A stretch of 32,769 nucleotides of DNA from Deltaproteobacteria bacterium. GTDB lineage: Bacteria; Myxococcota_A; Polyangia; Polyangiales; JADJMO01. Both the position numbers and the translations under genes were made by a program. The stretch spans positions 1 to 32,769 of the forward strand of contig JACPFM010000103.1 in the NCBI GenBank assembly GCA_016182965.1, given 5' to 3'. The notes under the pieces are model-generated. The model worked only from the letters and a program-made list of their open reading frames with translations, made no database searches and had not been told where the DNA came from. Below, piece after piece: positions 24,113-30,642 of the stretch. Each line of letters opens with the position of its first letter. Positions within the stretch are counted from its first letter, which is position 1.

Positions 24113-25456
24113 ATGGCCCTCCCCGCCGCAGCACCGAGCGCTCGGGATCGGGTGAGCGCGCGCTCGTCCGGCGTCGGCGAGCGCCGCGTCCCCTTCGCCG
24201 ACCTGCGCACGATCGTCTTCATCGCCGTCCGCCAGCTCTGGGAGCGCAAGCTGCTCAACGGCATCGCGGTCGGCGGCGTCGTGCTCGGCGTGCTCGTGCT
24301 GATCGCGATGAACGGGATCATGCAGGGCTTCTCGATGAAGTTCACGCAGGCGATCCTCAAGATCAGCCCGCACGTGATCATCCTCGACACCGAGCTGCGG
24401 CCGCAGCCATCCATCCTCGCGCGCTACGAGCAGGGGCTGGTGGCCACGCAGGTCGCCCACGAGGTGCCGAGCGATCGGCAGGCGCGCATCAAGCGTCCGT
24501 ACGAGATCGTCCACGCGCTCCACGAGCTGCCCGACGTGAAGGCCGCGGCGCCCTCGCTCTCGGGCATGGCGCTCATCGAGTTCGCCGGGAAGACCAAGTC
24601 GATCGACCTGCGCGGCATCGACGTCGACAAGCAAGAGAAGGTCACGCCGCTCAGCCAGTTCGTCACCGCGGGGTCGATCGCCACGCTCGGCGTCGCCAAC
24701 GATGGGATCATGGTCGGCAGCGGCGTGGCCGCCGATCTCGGCCTGCACGTCGGCGACGTGGTCCACGCCGCCGCCCCGGGCGGGCGTCCCCTCGATCTGA
24801 AGGTGGTGGCGATCTTCGAGGCGGAGATCCCGCCGGTCGACAAGGTGCGCGCCTACGCGCTCTTGCGCAACGCGCAGACGCTCCTCGGGAGGCCCGACAT
24901 CATCAGCCGCATCGAGGTGCTGCTGTGGGATCAGGATCGCGGCGTGCCGGCCTCCGATCGGATCGAGCGGGCGTTCGGCTACGACGCCGAGCCGTGGCAG
25001 GAGACCAACGCGAACTTCCTCGCCATCTTCGCCATGCAGGGGATGATCGCGAACTTCGTCGTGGCGGCGATCCTGCTCGTCGGCGGCTTCGGCATCCTCT
25101 CCATCCAGATCATGATCGTGCTGCAGAAGCAGCGCGACATCGCCATCCTGCGCTCGGTCGGCCTGCGCCGGAGCGACATCCTGCGCATCTTCCTCCTGCA
25201 GGGCGTGGTCATCGCGCTCGTCGGCGGCGTCCTCGGCGATCTGCTGGGCAAGCTCGCCCTGGGGCAGCTCGCGAAGATCCGGGTCCACATGGAGGGGCTG
25301 GTCAAGTCCGACACGTTCCTCATCCACGAGGACCCGCGCTTCTACCTGTACGGGCTCGCGTTCGCGCTGGTCGTCGGCGTGTTCGCGTCGCTCCTGCCGG
25401 CAATCCGCGGCTCGCGCGTCGAGCCGGTCGACGTGCTGCGAGGGCAGATCGGATGA
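24113..25456 (+). CDS. ABC exporter permease, FtsX/MacB/LolC-type
   Basis: 447 residues. Topology is that of the FtsX/MacB/LolC family: one N-terminal membrane helix (about 49-70), a large periplasmic domain (about 70-305), then three helices (about 312-337, 358-385 and 414-435) with ILRSVGLRRSDILRIFLLQG, the cytoplasmic coupling region typical of the family. Unlike MacB it has no fused nucleotide-binding domain; that is encoded by the next gene, as in LolCDE. The start overlaps the end of the adaptor gene region with 1 bp spacing, and the stop overlaps the ATPase start in ATGA, so translation is probably coupled. Members move lipoproteins, peptides or small amphiphiles out of the inner membrane; the substrate is not known here. 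Confidence 0.93.
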   Translation: MALPAAAPSARDRVSARSSGVGERRVPFADLRTIVFIAVRQLWERKLLNGIAVGGVVLGVLVLIAMNGIMQGFSMKFTQAILKISPHVIILDTELRPQPSILARYEQGLVATQVAHEVPSDRQARIKRPYEIVHALHELPDVKAAAPSLSGMALIEFAGKTKSIDLRGIDVDKQEKVTPLSQFVTAGSIATLGVANDGIMVGSGVAADLGLHVGDVVHAAAPGGRPLDLKVVAIFEAEIPPVDKVRAYALLRNAQTLLGRPDIISRIEVLLWDQDRGVPASDRIERAFGYDAEPWQETNANFLAIFAMQGMIANFVVAAILLVGGFGILSIQIMIVLQKQRDIAILRSVGLRRSDILRIFLLQGVVIALVGGVLGDLLGKLALGQLAKIRVHMEGLVKSDTFLIHEDPRFYLYGLAFALVVGVFASLLPAIRGSRVEPVDVLRGQIG

Positions 25457-26223
25457 GCGCCGCCGCGTCGCTCGCCCCGCCGCCGCACGTCCTCGCCGAG
25501 ACGCGCGCGCTCTACCGCGCGCTGTCCGGCACCGGCGCGGCGCCGCAGACCATCCTCCACGGCATCGATCTGCAGATCGCGCGCGCCGAGTTCCTCGCCC
25601 TCACCGGCGCGAGCGGCAGCGGCAAGTCCACGCTCCTCTACCTGCTCGGCGCGCTCGATCGCCCGACCTCCGGCGAGGTGTGGCTCGACGGCGTCGAGAT
25701 GAGCTCCCTCGACGACGACGATCGCGCGGCGTTCCGCAACGAGCGGCTCGGGTTCGTCTTCCAGTTTCACTTCCTCCTGCCGGAGTTCAACGTCCTCGAG
25801 AACGTGTCGCTCCCGATGCTCCGCCGCGGCGTGCCCCGCAGCGAGGCCGACGACCGCGCCTACGAGAGCCTCGGGCTGCTCGGGCTCGAAGATCTCTGGC
25901 GCCGCAAGCCGGGGCAGCTGTCGGGCGGCCAGCAGCAGCGCGTCTCCATCGCGCGCGCGGTCGCCAACGACCCGGCGCTCATCCTGGCCGACGAGCCGAC
26001 CGGCAACCTCGACTCGAGGAACGCCGAGCTGGTGTTCGACGTGTTCGCGCACCTCGCCCACGACCAGGGGCGGACGGTGGTGATGGTCACCCACGACCGG
26101 GAATTCGCGATCCGTGCCGACCGCCAGGTCGCCCTGCGCGACGGCCGCGTCCTCGGCGAGGGCCGACGCGGCGAGGACATCCTCCCCTCCTCCCGCCGCC
26201 TCCTCCCCTCCGATCCGCCCTGA
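25453..26223 (+). CDS. ABC exporter ATPase, LolD/MacB-type
   Basis: 256 residues. The start is fixed by the ATGA overlap with the permease stop. All nucleotide-binding motifs are intact: Walker A GASGSGKST (52-60), Q-loop in FVFQFHFLLPEFNVLENV, signature LSGGQQQRV (about 156), Walker B LILADEPTGNLD (about 176-187) and H-loop VTHDREFA (about 213). The LPEFNVLENV style after the Q-loop is typical of the LolD/MacB/FtsE group. Relative to LolD it has an extended N-terminus and a Pro/Ser/Arg-rich tail of about 20 residues. It should power the permease encoded just upstream. A heptamer-repeat element separates it from the TolC gene. Confidence 0.95.
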   Translation: MSAAASLAPPPHVLAETRALYRALSGTGAAPQTILHGIDLQIARAEFLALTGASGSGKSTLLYLLGALDRPTSGEVWLDGVEMSSLDDDDRAAFRNERLGFVFQFHFLLPEFNVLENVSLPMLRRGVPRSEADDRAYESLGLLGLEDLWRRKPGQLSGGQQQRVSIARAVANDPALILADEPTGNLDSRNAELVFDVFAHLAHDQGRTVVMVTHDREFAIRADRQVALRDGRVLGEGRRGEDILPSSRRLLPSDPP

Positions 26224-26243
26224 TCGCTCCGGTGCCGCGCGAG

Positions 26244-26409
26244 TCGTCAGTCGTCAGTCGTCAGTCGTCAGTCGTCAGTCACTGTGGGTCTCTCGTCGAG
26301 CGAGGTCCGAGGTCGAGTAGTCGAAGGTCGAACCAGGGGCTGCGCCCCTGGAACCCGGCGGAATGGGCTCTACCTTCGACCTGCGACCTGCGGCCTTCGA
26401 CCTTCGACC
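26244..26409. repeat. Composite heptamer-repeat element, locus C
   Basis: Five perfect TCGTCAG heptamers (26244-26278) form an outer left arm with no matching right arm. Inside follow degenerate GGTCGAA-type heptamers (about 26303-26332), a perfect hairpin CCAGGGGC-TGC-GCCCCTGG (26333-26351), then five TTCGACC-type heptamers (26375-26409; two are TGCGACC and TGCGGCC). The inner arms face each other around the GGGGC hairpin. The element fills the gap between the ATPase and TolC genes of the exporter operon. Confidence 0.88.
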
Positions 26410-26470
26410 TCGCGCGCGGCTGGGCGGCGAGGGTTGGTGACCGGCGCGCCGCCGTGGTACGCGCCCGCCG

Positions 26471-28084
26471 ATGCGCCGGCAGTTCTTCGCGGGTTCCATC
26501 GCGATCGCCACCGCGCTCGGCGCGGTGATGGTGCGCGCGCAGGGGCCGCTCTCGCCGACGGTGCCGACCACCCCGGGCGTGAGCACCGCGGTGGGCGGGG
26601 GCGTCGGCACCACCGGTGCCGGCACGCCGGTCACGCCGAAGACGCCGACCATCCCGGCGCCGACGATCTCGGCGACCGCCCCGGCGACCCCCTCGCCCAT
26701 TCCGACCGCTCCCGTCTCGACGGCAAAGGGGGCGCCGATGCACGTCGAGACGACGGCCGTTCCCGCCGCCGGCGATCCGTCCCCCGTCGCCAAGGACGTC
26801 GCCGAGAAGCCCAAGCCGAACGTCTTCACGCTCAGGAAGTGCCTCGAGCTCGCCGACGCCCGCGCCGCGTCGATCAAGATGTCGATCGACCGCGTGGCCA
26901 TCGCCCACGCGCAGCTCGACGAGGTCAAGTCGATCCCCTGGTCGCAGTGGACGATGTCCGGCGGCGTGGCGATGGTCCCCGAGATCCGCGGCACCAGCGT
27001 CTACTCGCCGCACGGCGACATCTCCATCTCGTCGAAGCTCGGCCCCGCTTGGCGCGTCGGCGTCGAGGGCGTCATCCCCCTCTACACCTTCGGCAAGATC
27101 GAGTCCTCCACCGCGGCCGCCAAGGCGTACATGGAGGTCGCGCTCAACGACGTGCAGCGCGCGACGAACGTCGTGCACCACGACGTGCGGCGCGCGTTCT
27201 TCGGCCTGCAGCTGGCGCACGACGGCCGCTACCTGCTCGAGTTCGCGCGCGACAAGCTGGCCGACGCGATCAAGAAGGCCGAGGCCGACGAGGACGCCGA
27301 CGAGCCCGACATCCTCCGCATGAAGACCTACCAGATGGAGGTCTCCGCGCGCCTCGGCGAGGTCGAGAAGGCCGAGCGCATGTCGCTCGCGGCGCTGCGC
27401 TTCTTCACCGGTGTCGAGGCGCCCGCGCCGTTCGTCATCCCCGAAGACAACATCGCGCCGCCGAAGAAGCCGCTCGTCGACGTGCTCGTCTACCTGCATT
27501 CGGCGAAGCTGCACCGGCCGGAGCTGAAGCAGGTCGAGGCAGGCATCCGCGCGCGCAAGCACCAGGTCGACTTCGCCAAGGCCCGCATGTACCCGGACAT
27601 CGGCCTCGGCCTCATGTTCGGCTACGCGAACGCGCCGGTCATCACCGACCAGACGAACGCGTTCGTCGTCGACAACGCGAACTACCTTCGCTACGGCTTC
27701 GGCATCGTCTTCCGCTGGAACCTCGACGTGCTTCCGGCGGCCGCGCGCGTCCGCTTCGCCGAGGGGCAGCTGGCCGAGCTCCGCGACACCGAGTCGTTCG
27801 CGCTCGGCGGCATCGGGGTCGAGGTCGAGAACGCCTACGCCGTCGCCAAGGACGCGCAGATCCGCGAGAAGTTCTACGGCGAGGCCGAGGCCCTGGCGAA
27901 GAAGTGGGTGGCCAGCATCACCGCCGCGATCGGCGTCGGCACCCGCGAAGAGCGCGAGATCATCGATCCGCTGCGCTCCTACCTGACCAACCGCTACAAC
28001 CACCTGCAGGCGATCATGGATCTCGACGTCGCCTACTCGCAGCTGGCGCTCGCGACCGGCGACGACGGCGTCGCCGAGTTCTGA
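26471..28084 (+). CDS. TolC-family outer-membrane efflux protein
   Basis: 537 residues. A signal peptide is predicted to be cleaved after Ala23 (AVMVRA-Q). Residues about 25-115 are an unusual Pro/Thr/Gly-rich extension. The TolC-type body starts at about 118 (FTLRKCLELADARAASIK) and shows the expected alternation of long amphipathic helices and beta segments: RVGVEGVIPLYTFGKI is a strand pair, and another lies at YPDIGLGLMFGYANAP, with heptad-rich helices around 210-310 and 400-470. Trimers of such proteins form the outer-membrane channel of tripartite exporters. It follows the adaptor, permease and ATPase genes in the same direction after a 247-bp repeat-bearing gap, so it may have its own promoter. 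Its TGA stop lies inside a CTGACGA heptamer. Confidence 0.88.
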   Translation: MRRQFFAGSIAIATALGAVMVRAQGPLSPTVPTTPGVSTAVGGGVGTTGAGTPVTPKTPTIPAPTISATAPATPSPIPTAPVSTAKGAPMHVETTAVPAAGDPSPVAKDVAEKPKPNVFTLRKCLELADARAASIKMSIDRVAIAHAQLDEVKSIPWSQWTMSGGVAMVPEIRGTSVYSPHGDISISSKLGPAWRVGVEGVIPLYTFGKIESSTAAAKAYMEVALNDVQRATNVVHHDVRRAFFGLQLAHDGRYLLEFARDKLADAIKKAEADEDADEPDILRMKTYQMEVSARLGEVEKAERMSLAALRFFTGVEAPAPFVIPEDNIAPPKKPLVDVLVYLHSAKLHRPELKQVEAGIRARKHQVDFAKARMYPDIGLGLMFGYANAPVITDQTNAFVVDNANYLRYGFGIVFRWNLDVLPAAARVRFAEGQLAELRDTESFALGGIGVEVENAYAVAKDAQIREKFYGEAEALAKKWVASITAAIGVGTREEREIIDPLRSYLTNRYNHLQAIMDLDVAYSQLALATGDDGVAEF

Positions 28085-28386
28085 CGAGTCGTCAGTCGTC
28101 AGTCGTCAGTCGACGGAGTCGTCAGTCGTCAGTCGTCAGTCGTCAGTCGAGCCCGGCGTGGCCGCGGACGTGACCGGGTCGAAGGTCTCGAACGTCGACG
28201 GGGCTCCGCCCCGAGCGCTGCTGGGCCCGTTCGACCGCTTCGGCGCGTGCCCGCTGCGGCTCAGCTTCGACCTTCGACCTTCGACCTTCGACCTTCGACC
28301 TTCGACCTTCGACCCGGTCTCGACCGCGCCTCCAGGCGGCGCCGGCAGCGACAGCCCGCTGACGACTGACGACTGACGACTGACGA
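28081..28386. repeat. Nested double inverted heptamer-repeat element, locus D
   Basis: Outer left arm: TCGTCAG x3 (28089-28109), a TCGACGG spacer, then TCGTCAG x4 (28119-28146). Outer right arm: CTGACGA x4 (28359-28386). Inner left: GGTCGAA (28177-28183) plus a degenerate copy. Inner right: TTCGACC x7, perfect (28266-28314). In the loop between the inner arms is GGGGC-TCC-GCCCC (about 28200-28212). A single CTGACGA (28081-28087) at the left end overlaps the TGA stop of the TolC gene and forms a small palindrome with the first TCGTCAG. The element ends 58 bp before the transaldolase ribosome-binding site. Confidence 0.93.
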
Positions 28387-28455
28387 CTCCCCTGACGGCC
28401 GGCCCCGCTTGCGATCGGTCCGCAGATCGACGATGCACACGCCCGGAGGCACTTC
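28085..28455. other. 371-bp intergenic region dominated by locus D
   Basis: No gene is supported; open frames here are only heptamer translations. The last 70 bp, which are not repeat, presumably contain the transaldolase promoter or leader, but no clear boxes are visible. Confidence 0.6.
28445..28449 (+). promoter_or_regulatory. Ribosome-binding site of the transaldolase gene
   Basis: A consensus GGAGG 6 nt before the ATG at 28456, one of the few strong sites in this window. Confidence 0.8.
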
Positions 28456-29103
28456 ATGAAGATCTTCATCGACAGCGCGGACCTCGGAGAGATCCGCGAG
28501 GCCGCCGCGATGGGCGCGGTCGACGGCTGCACCACCAACCCGTCCCTCATCGCGAAGACGGGCAAGACCCAGCGCGAGATCATCCAGGCGATCGTCGAGA
28601 TCGTCGACGGCCCGATCAGCGCCGAGGTCCTCGGCACCACCTACGACACCATGGTCGCCGAGGGGCGCGAGCTCGCGAAGATCCACAAGAACATCGTGGT
28701 GAAGATCCCCCTCATCACCGAGGGCCTGAAGGCGGTCCGCACGCTCACCGCCGAGGGCATCAAGACGAACGTCACCCTCTGCTTCTCGCCCACGCAGGCG
28801 CTGCTCGCCGCCAAGGCCGGCGCGACGTACATCTCGCCGTTCGTCGGTCGCCTCGACGACGCCTCCACCGAGGGCATGCAGCTGATCGAGCAGATCGTGC
28901 GCATCTACGAGAACTACGCGTTCGACACCGAGGTGCTCGTCGCGTCGGTGCGCCACCCGGTGCACGTCGTCGAGGCCGCGCTCATCGGCGCCGACGTCTG
29001 CACGATCCCCTTCAAGGTGATCCAGCAGCTCGCCTATCACCCGCTCACCGATCTCGGCCTCGCGAAGTTCCTCGAGGACGCGAAGAAGACCCCGAAGGCC
29101 TGA
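28456..29103 (+). CDS. tal: Transaldolase, TalC/FSA-type
   Basis: 215 residues, the usual length of the short TalC/MipB/FSA subfamily. Transaldolases move a dihydroxyacetone unit between sugar phosphates in the non-oxidative pentose phosphate pathway via a Schiff base. The N-terminal MKIFIDSADLGEI, the TTNPSL motif (26-31) and the Schiff-base lysine Lys83 in VVKIPL are all present. In the SPFVGRLDD motif, residue 129 is Phe where E. coli fructose-6-phosphate aldolase has Tyr; Phe is typical of true transaldolases, so transaldolase activity is favoured over FSA activity. The stop overlaps the ybeY start (TGATG), so the two are co-translated. Cytoplasmic. Confidence 0.95.
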   Translation: MKIFIDSADLGEIREAAAMGAVDGCTTNPSLIAKTGKTQREIIQAIVEIVDGPISAEVLGTTYDTMVAEGRELAKIHKNIVVKIPLITEGLKAVRTLTAEGIKTNVTLCFSPTQALLAAKAGATYISPFVGRLDDASTEGMQLIEQIVRIYENYAFDTEVLVASVRHPVHVVEAALIGADVCTIPFKVIQQLAYHPLTDLGLAKFLEDAKKTPKA

Positions 29104-29705
29104 TGCCCGTCGTCGTGCAGCGGCGCGCCGCGGTGGCGCGCGTCGCCAACGTGCCGACCAGCGCGACGATCAAACGCCGCGTCGCCGCGATGCTCTCCGC
29201 GCTCGGGATGCCGAGCGCGGAGGTGTCGATCCTGCTCACCGACGATCGCGAGATCCGCGCGCTCAACCGCGACTACCGCGGCGTCGATCGCGCGACCGAC
29301 GTGCTCTCGTTCGCGATGCGCGAGGGTGAGGGCGCGCGCTTCGCCGGCGACGTGCTCGGCGATCTGGTGATTTCCATGCAGACCTGCGCGCGTCAGGCGC
29401 GCGACGCGAAGCGTCCGTTGCTCGACGAGTCGACGATGCTCCTCGCGCACGGCCTCTTGCACCTGCTCGGTTGGGATCACGATACGGCCGCAAAAGACAG
29501 GGCGATGCGCGCCGAGACGGATCGCCTGTGCGTCGCCGCCGGCGCCCCTCCCCTCTTCTCGCTCGGGGGCGTGGACGACGCCGGGCGGTCCCGTCCAGCG
29601 AAAAAACCGGCCTCCCGGCCCTCCGGGGTGAGGACGACGGGCCGCACGCGCGCGTCGAACGCGCGCGCGTCATCTCCCAAACGACGTGCGAGATCCGCGC
29701 GGTAA
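29103..29705 (+). CDS. ybeY: Endoribonuclease YbeY with basic C-terminal tail
   Basis: 200 residues, overlapping the transaldolase stop by one base. YbeY is a single-strand endoribonuclease involved in 16S rRNA 3'-end maturation and ribosome quality control. The zinc-binding signature HGLLHLLGWDH (116-126, His116, His120, His126) and the conserved LNRDYRGVDRATDVLSF segment are intact. Typical YbeY proteins have about 150-160 residues; here a tail from about 155 onward is rich in Arg, Lys, Ser and Pro and looks disordered and nucleic-acid-binding. The pairing with transaldolase is not a standard pathway link and may only reflect shared transcription. Confidence 0.94.
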   Translation: MPVVVQRRAAVARVANVPTSATIKRRVAAMLSALGMPSAEVSILLTDDREIRALNRDYRGVDRATDVLSFAMREGEGARFAGDVLGDLVISMQTCARQARDAKRPLLDESTMLLAHGLLHLLGWDHDTAAKDRAMRAETDRLCVAAGAPPLFSLGGVDDAGRSRPAKKPASRPSGVRTTGRTRASNARASSPKRRARSAR

Positions 29706-29830
29706 CCCACGAAATCCCGTCGATTTTTGGCGATGGGAGGGGCTCGCGGAGCGGGCGTCGGGCGCGCTTCCGGAGGCTTCCGCGAAGCCGTTGCGCGGGA
29801 GAAATCGTCGCGAACCTTGAAAATAAGGGC

Positions 29831-29859
29831 TTGCGAGCGTTGTTCACGTACGGTACTGG
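29831..29859 (+). promoter_or_regulatory. Possible promoter of the HU-like gene
   Basis: TTGCGA (29831-29836), 17 bp, then TACTGG (29854-29859), in a locally less GC-rich stretch 68 bp before the start codon. The -35 is fair and the -10 poor, so this is a candidate only. Confidence 0.35.
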
Positions 29860-29914
29860 TCACGTGTTCCGCAGCGCGAACCGGGATTTCCCGGGCGCGC
29901 GCGAGATTCCACAC

Positions 29915-29919
29915 GGAGG
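29915..29919 (+). promoter_or_regulatory. Ribosome-binding site of the HU-like gene
   Basis: A consensus GGAGG 7 nt before the ATG at 29927. It decides this start; the frame is open for 456 bp further upstream. Confidence 0.85.
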
Positions 29920-29926
29920 CATTCCC

Positions 29927-30241
29927 ATGGCTGGTGCGAAGAGGCTCACCAAGGCGCAGGTCATTTCCGAGCTGAGCGAGATGACGGAGCTCGACAAGAA
30001 GTCGGTTGCTCGCGTGTTCGACAAGCTCCAGGAGCTGATCAAGAAGCAGCTCAGCGCGCGCGGCCCCGGCGAGTTCGTGATCCCGGGCCTGCTCAAGCTC
30101 AAGGCCGTCAAGAAGCCGGCGACCAAGGACCGTGAAGGCATCAACCCCTTCACGAAGGAGAAGACGATCTTCAAGGGCAAGCCCGCCTCGAAGAAGATCC
30201 GCGCGACGGCGCTCAAGGCGCTCAAGGACCTCATCCAGTGA
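29927..30241 (+). CDS. HU-family DNA-binding protein
   Basis: 104 residues, slightly longer than classical HU (about 90). The start at 29927 is set by the GGAGG and by the MAGAKRLTKAQVISELSEM beginning, which matches the HU/IHF N-terminal helices. The DNA-binding beta arm region includes FVIPGLLKLKAVKKPATKDREGINPFTKEKTIF; the usual Arg-Asn-Pro tip appears as INP. The C-terminus is the KPASKKIRATALKALKDLI helix. HU proteins bind and bend DNA without strong sequence specificity and shape the nucleoid. The strong ribosome-binding site and a tight terminator suggest a highly expressed single gene. Confidence 0.93.
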   Translation: MAGAKRLTKAQVISELSEMTELDKKSVARVFDKLQELIKKQLSARGPGEFVIPGLLKLKAVKKPATKDREGINPFTKEKTIFKGKPASKKIRATALKALKDLIQ

Positions 30242-30637
30242 GATGAGACCGAGCGATCGCAAGATCGCTCGCCTGGTCGGAGCGCTCCTCGGAAGAGGGG
30301 CGCTTCGTCTTTTTGTCGCCGCAGATCTCGGCGCCGGCGTCGTCGCGGCCGGTTGGGGGCTGGGTCGACCGGGTCGAAGGTCGCGAGAGGAACACGATTT
30401 CGGATCCCAGCCGCGGCGCGGCGGTCCTGGACGATCGCGCACGCGCTCGCCGGCGCTAGTACCGCCGGCCGGAAATTTGGCCAGGGACGTTCGATGACGG
30501 AAGCGGTCACGGAAGCGGACGCGGTGACGGCAGCGGTAGCGACTGCGGGAGCGGACCACGGATCGCGAGCCCATCCCGCTGACCGCTGCCGCCGCGGCCC
30601 ATCGCTCGAAGTATGCGGACACTTCCGGCCGGCGGTA
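30242..30637. other. 396-bp intergenic region between convergent genes
   Basis: It contains the HU terminator (30250-30314), an isolated GGTCGAA-like stretch at about 30371-30385, and most of the inverted-repeat element at 30455-30642. I find no supported gene here. Confidence 0.6.
30250..30314 (+). terminator. Double tetraloop hairpin with T-tract after HU-like gene
   Basis: First hairpin: CGAGCGATC (30250-30258), GCAA tetraloop, GATCGCTCG (30263-30271). Second hairpin: AGCGCTCCTC (30281-30290), GGAA tetraloop, GAGGGGCGCT (30295-30304), a 10-bp stem with one G-T pair, followed by TTTTT at 30310-30314. Both loops are GNRA type. This is the clearest intrinsic terminator in the window. Confidence 0.85.
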
Positions 30638-30642
30638 CTAGC
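30455..30642. repeat. 188-bp element with perfect 20-bp terminal inverted repeats
   Basis: Left end GCTAGTACCGCCGGCCGGAA (30455-30474) and right end TTCCGGCCGGCGGTACTAGC (30623-30642) are exact reverse complements. The interior has imperfect 6-bp GCGGNN-type repeats (about 30500-30560) and no gene. The right end supplies the last codon region of the neighbouring leftward lipoprotein: its TAG stop (30638-30640) is within the repeat. A related pair of ends occurs at 32671-32734. It looks like a MITE-like or palindromic element; no target-site duplication is obvious. Confidence 0.8.

Noticed and set aside
26244..28386. Heptamer arrays as CRISPR or coding repeats
   Set aside because: The 7-bp units are contiguous without spacers, and all frames through them give short repetitive peptides only.
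28136..28438. Small minus-strand frames containing SSVVSRQ-like peptides
   Set aside because: They are translations of the heptamer element with no start context or conserved domain.
29471..29926. N-terminal extension of the HU-like protein to a 256-residue product
   Set aside because: The upstream frame overlaps ybeY and is Arg-rich; GGAGG just before 29927 and the HU N-terminus fix the start.
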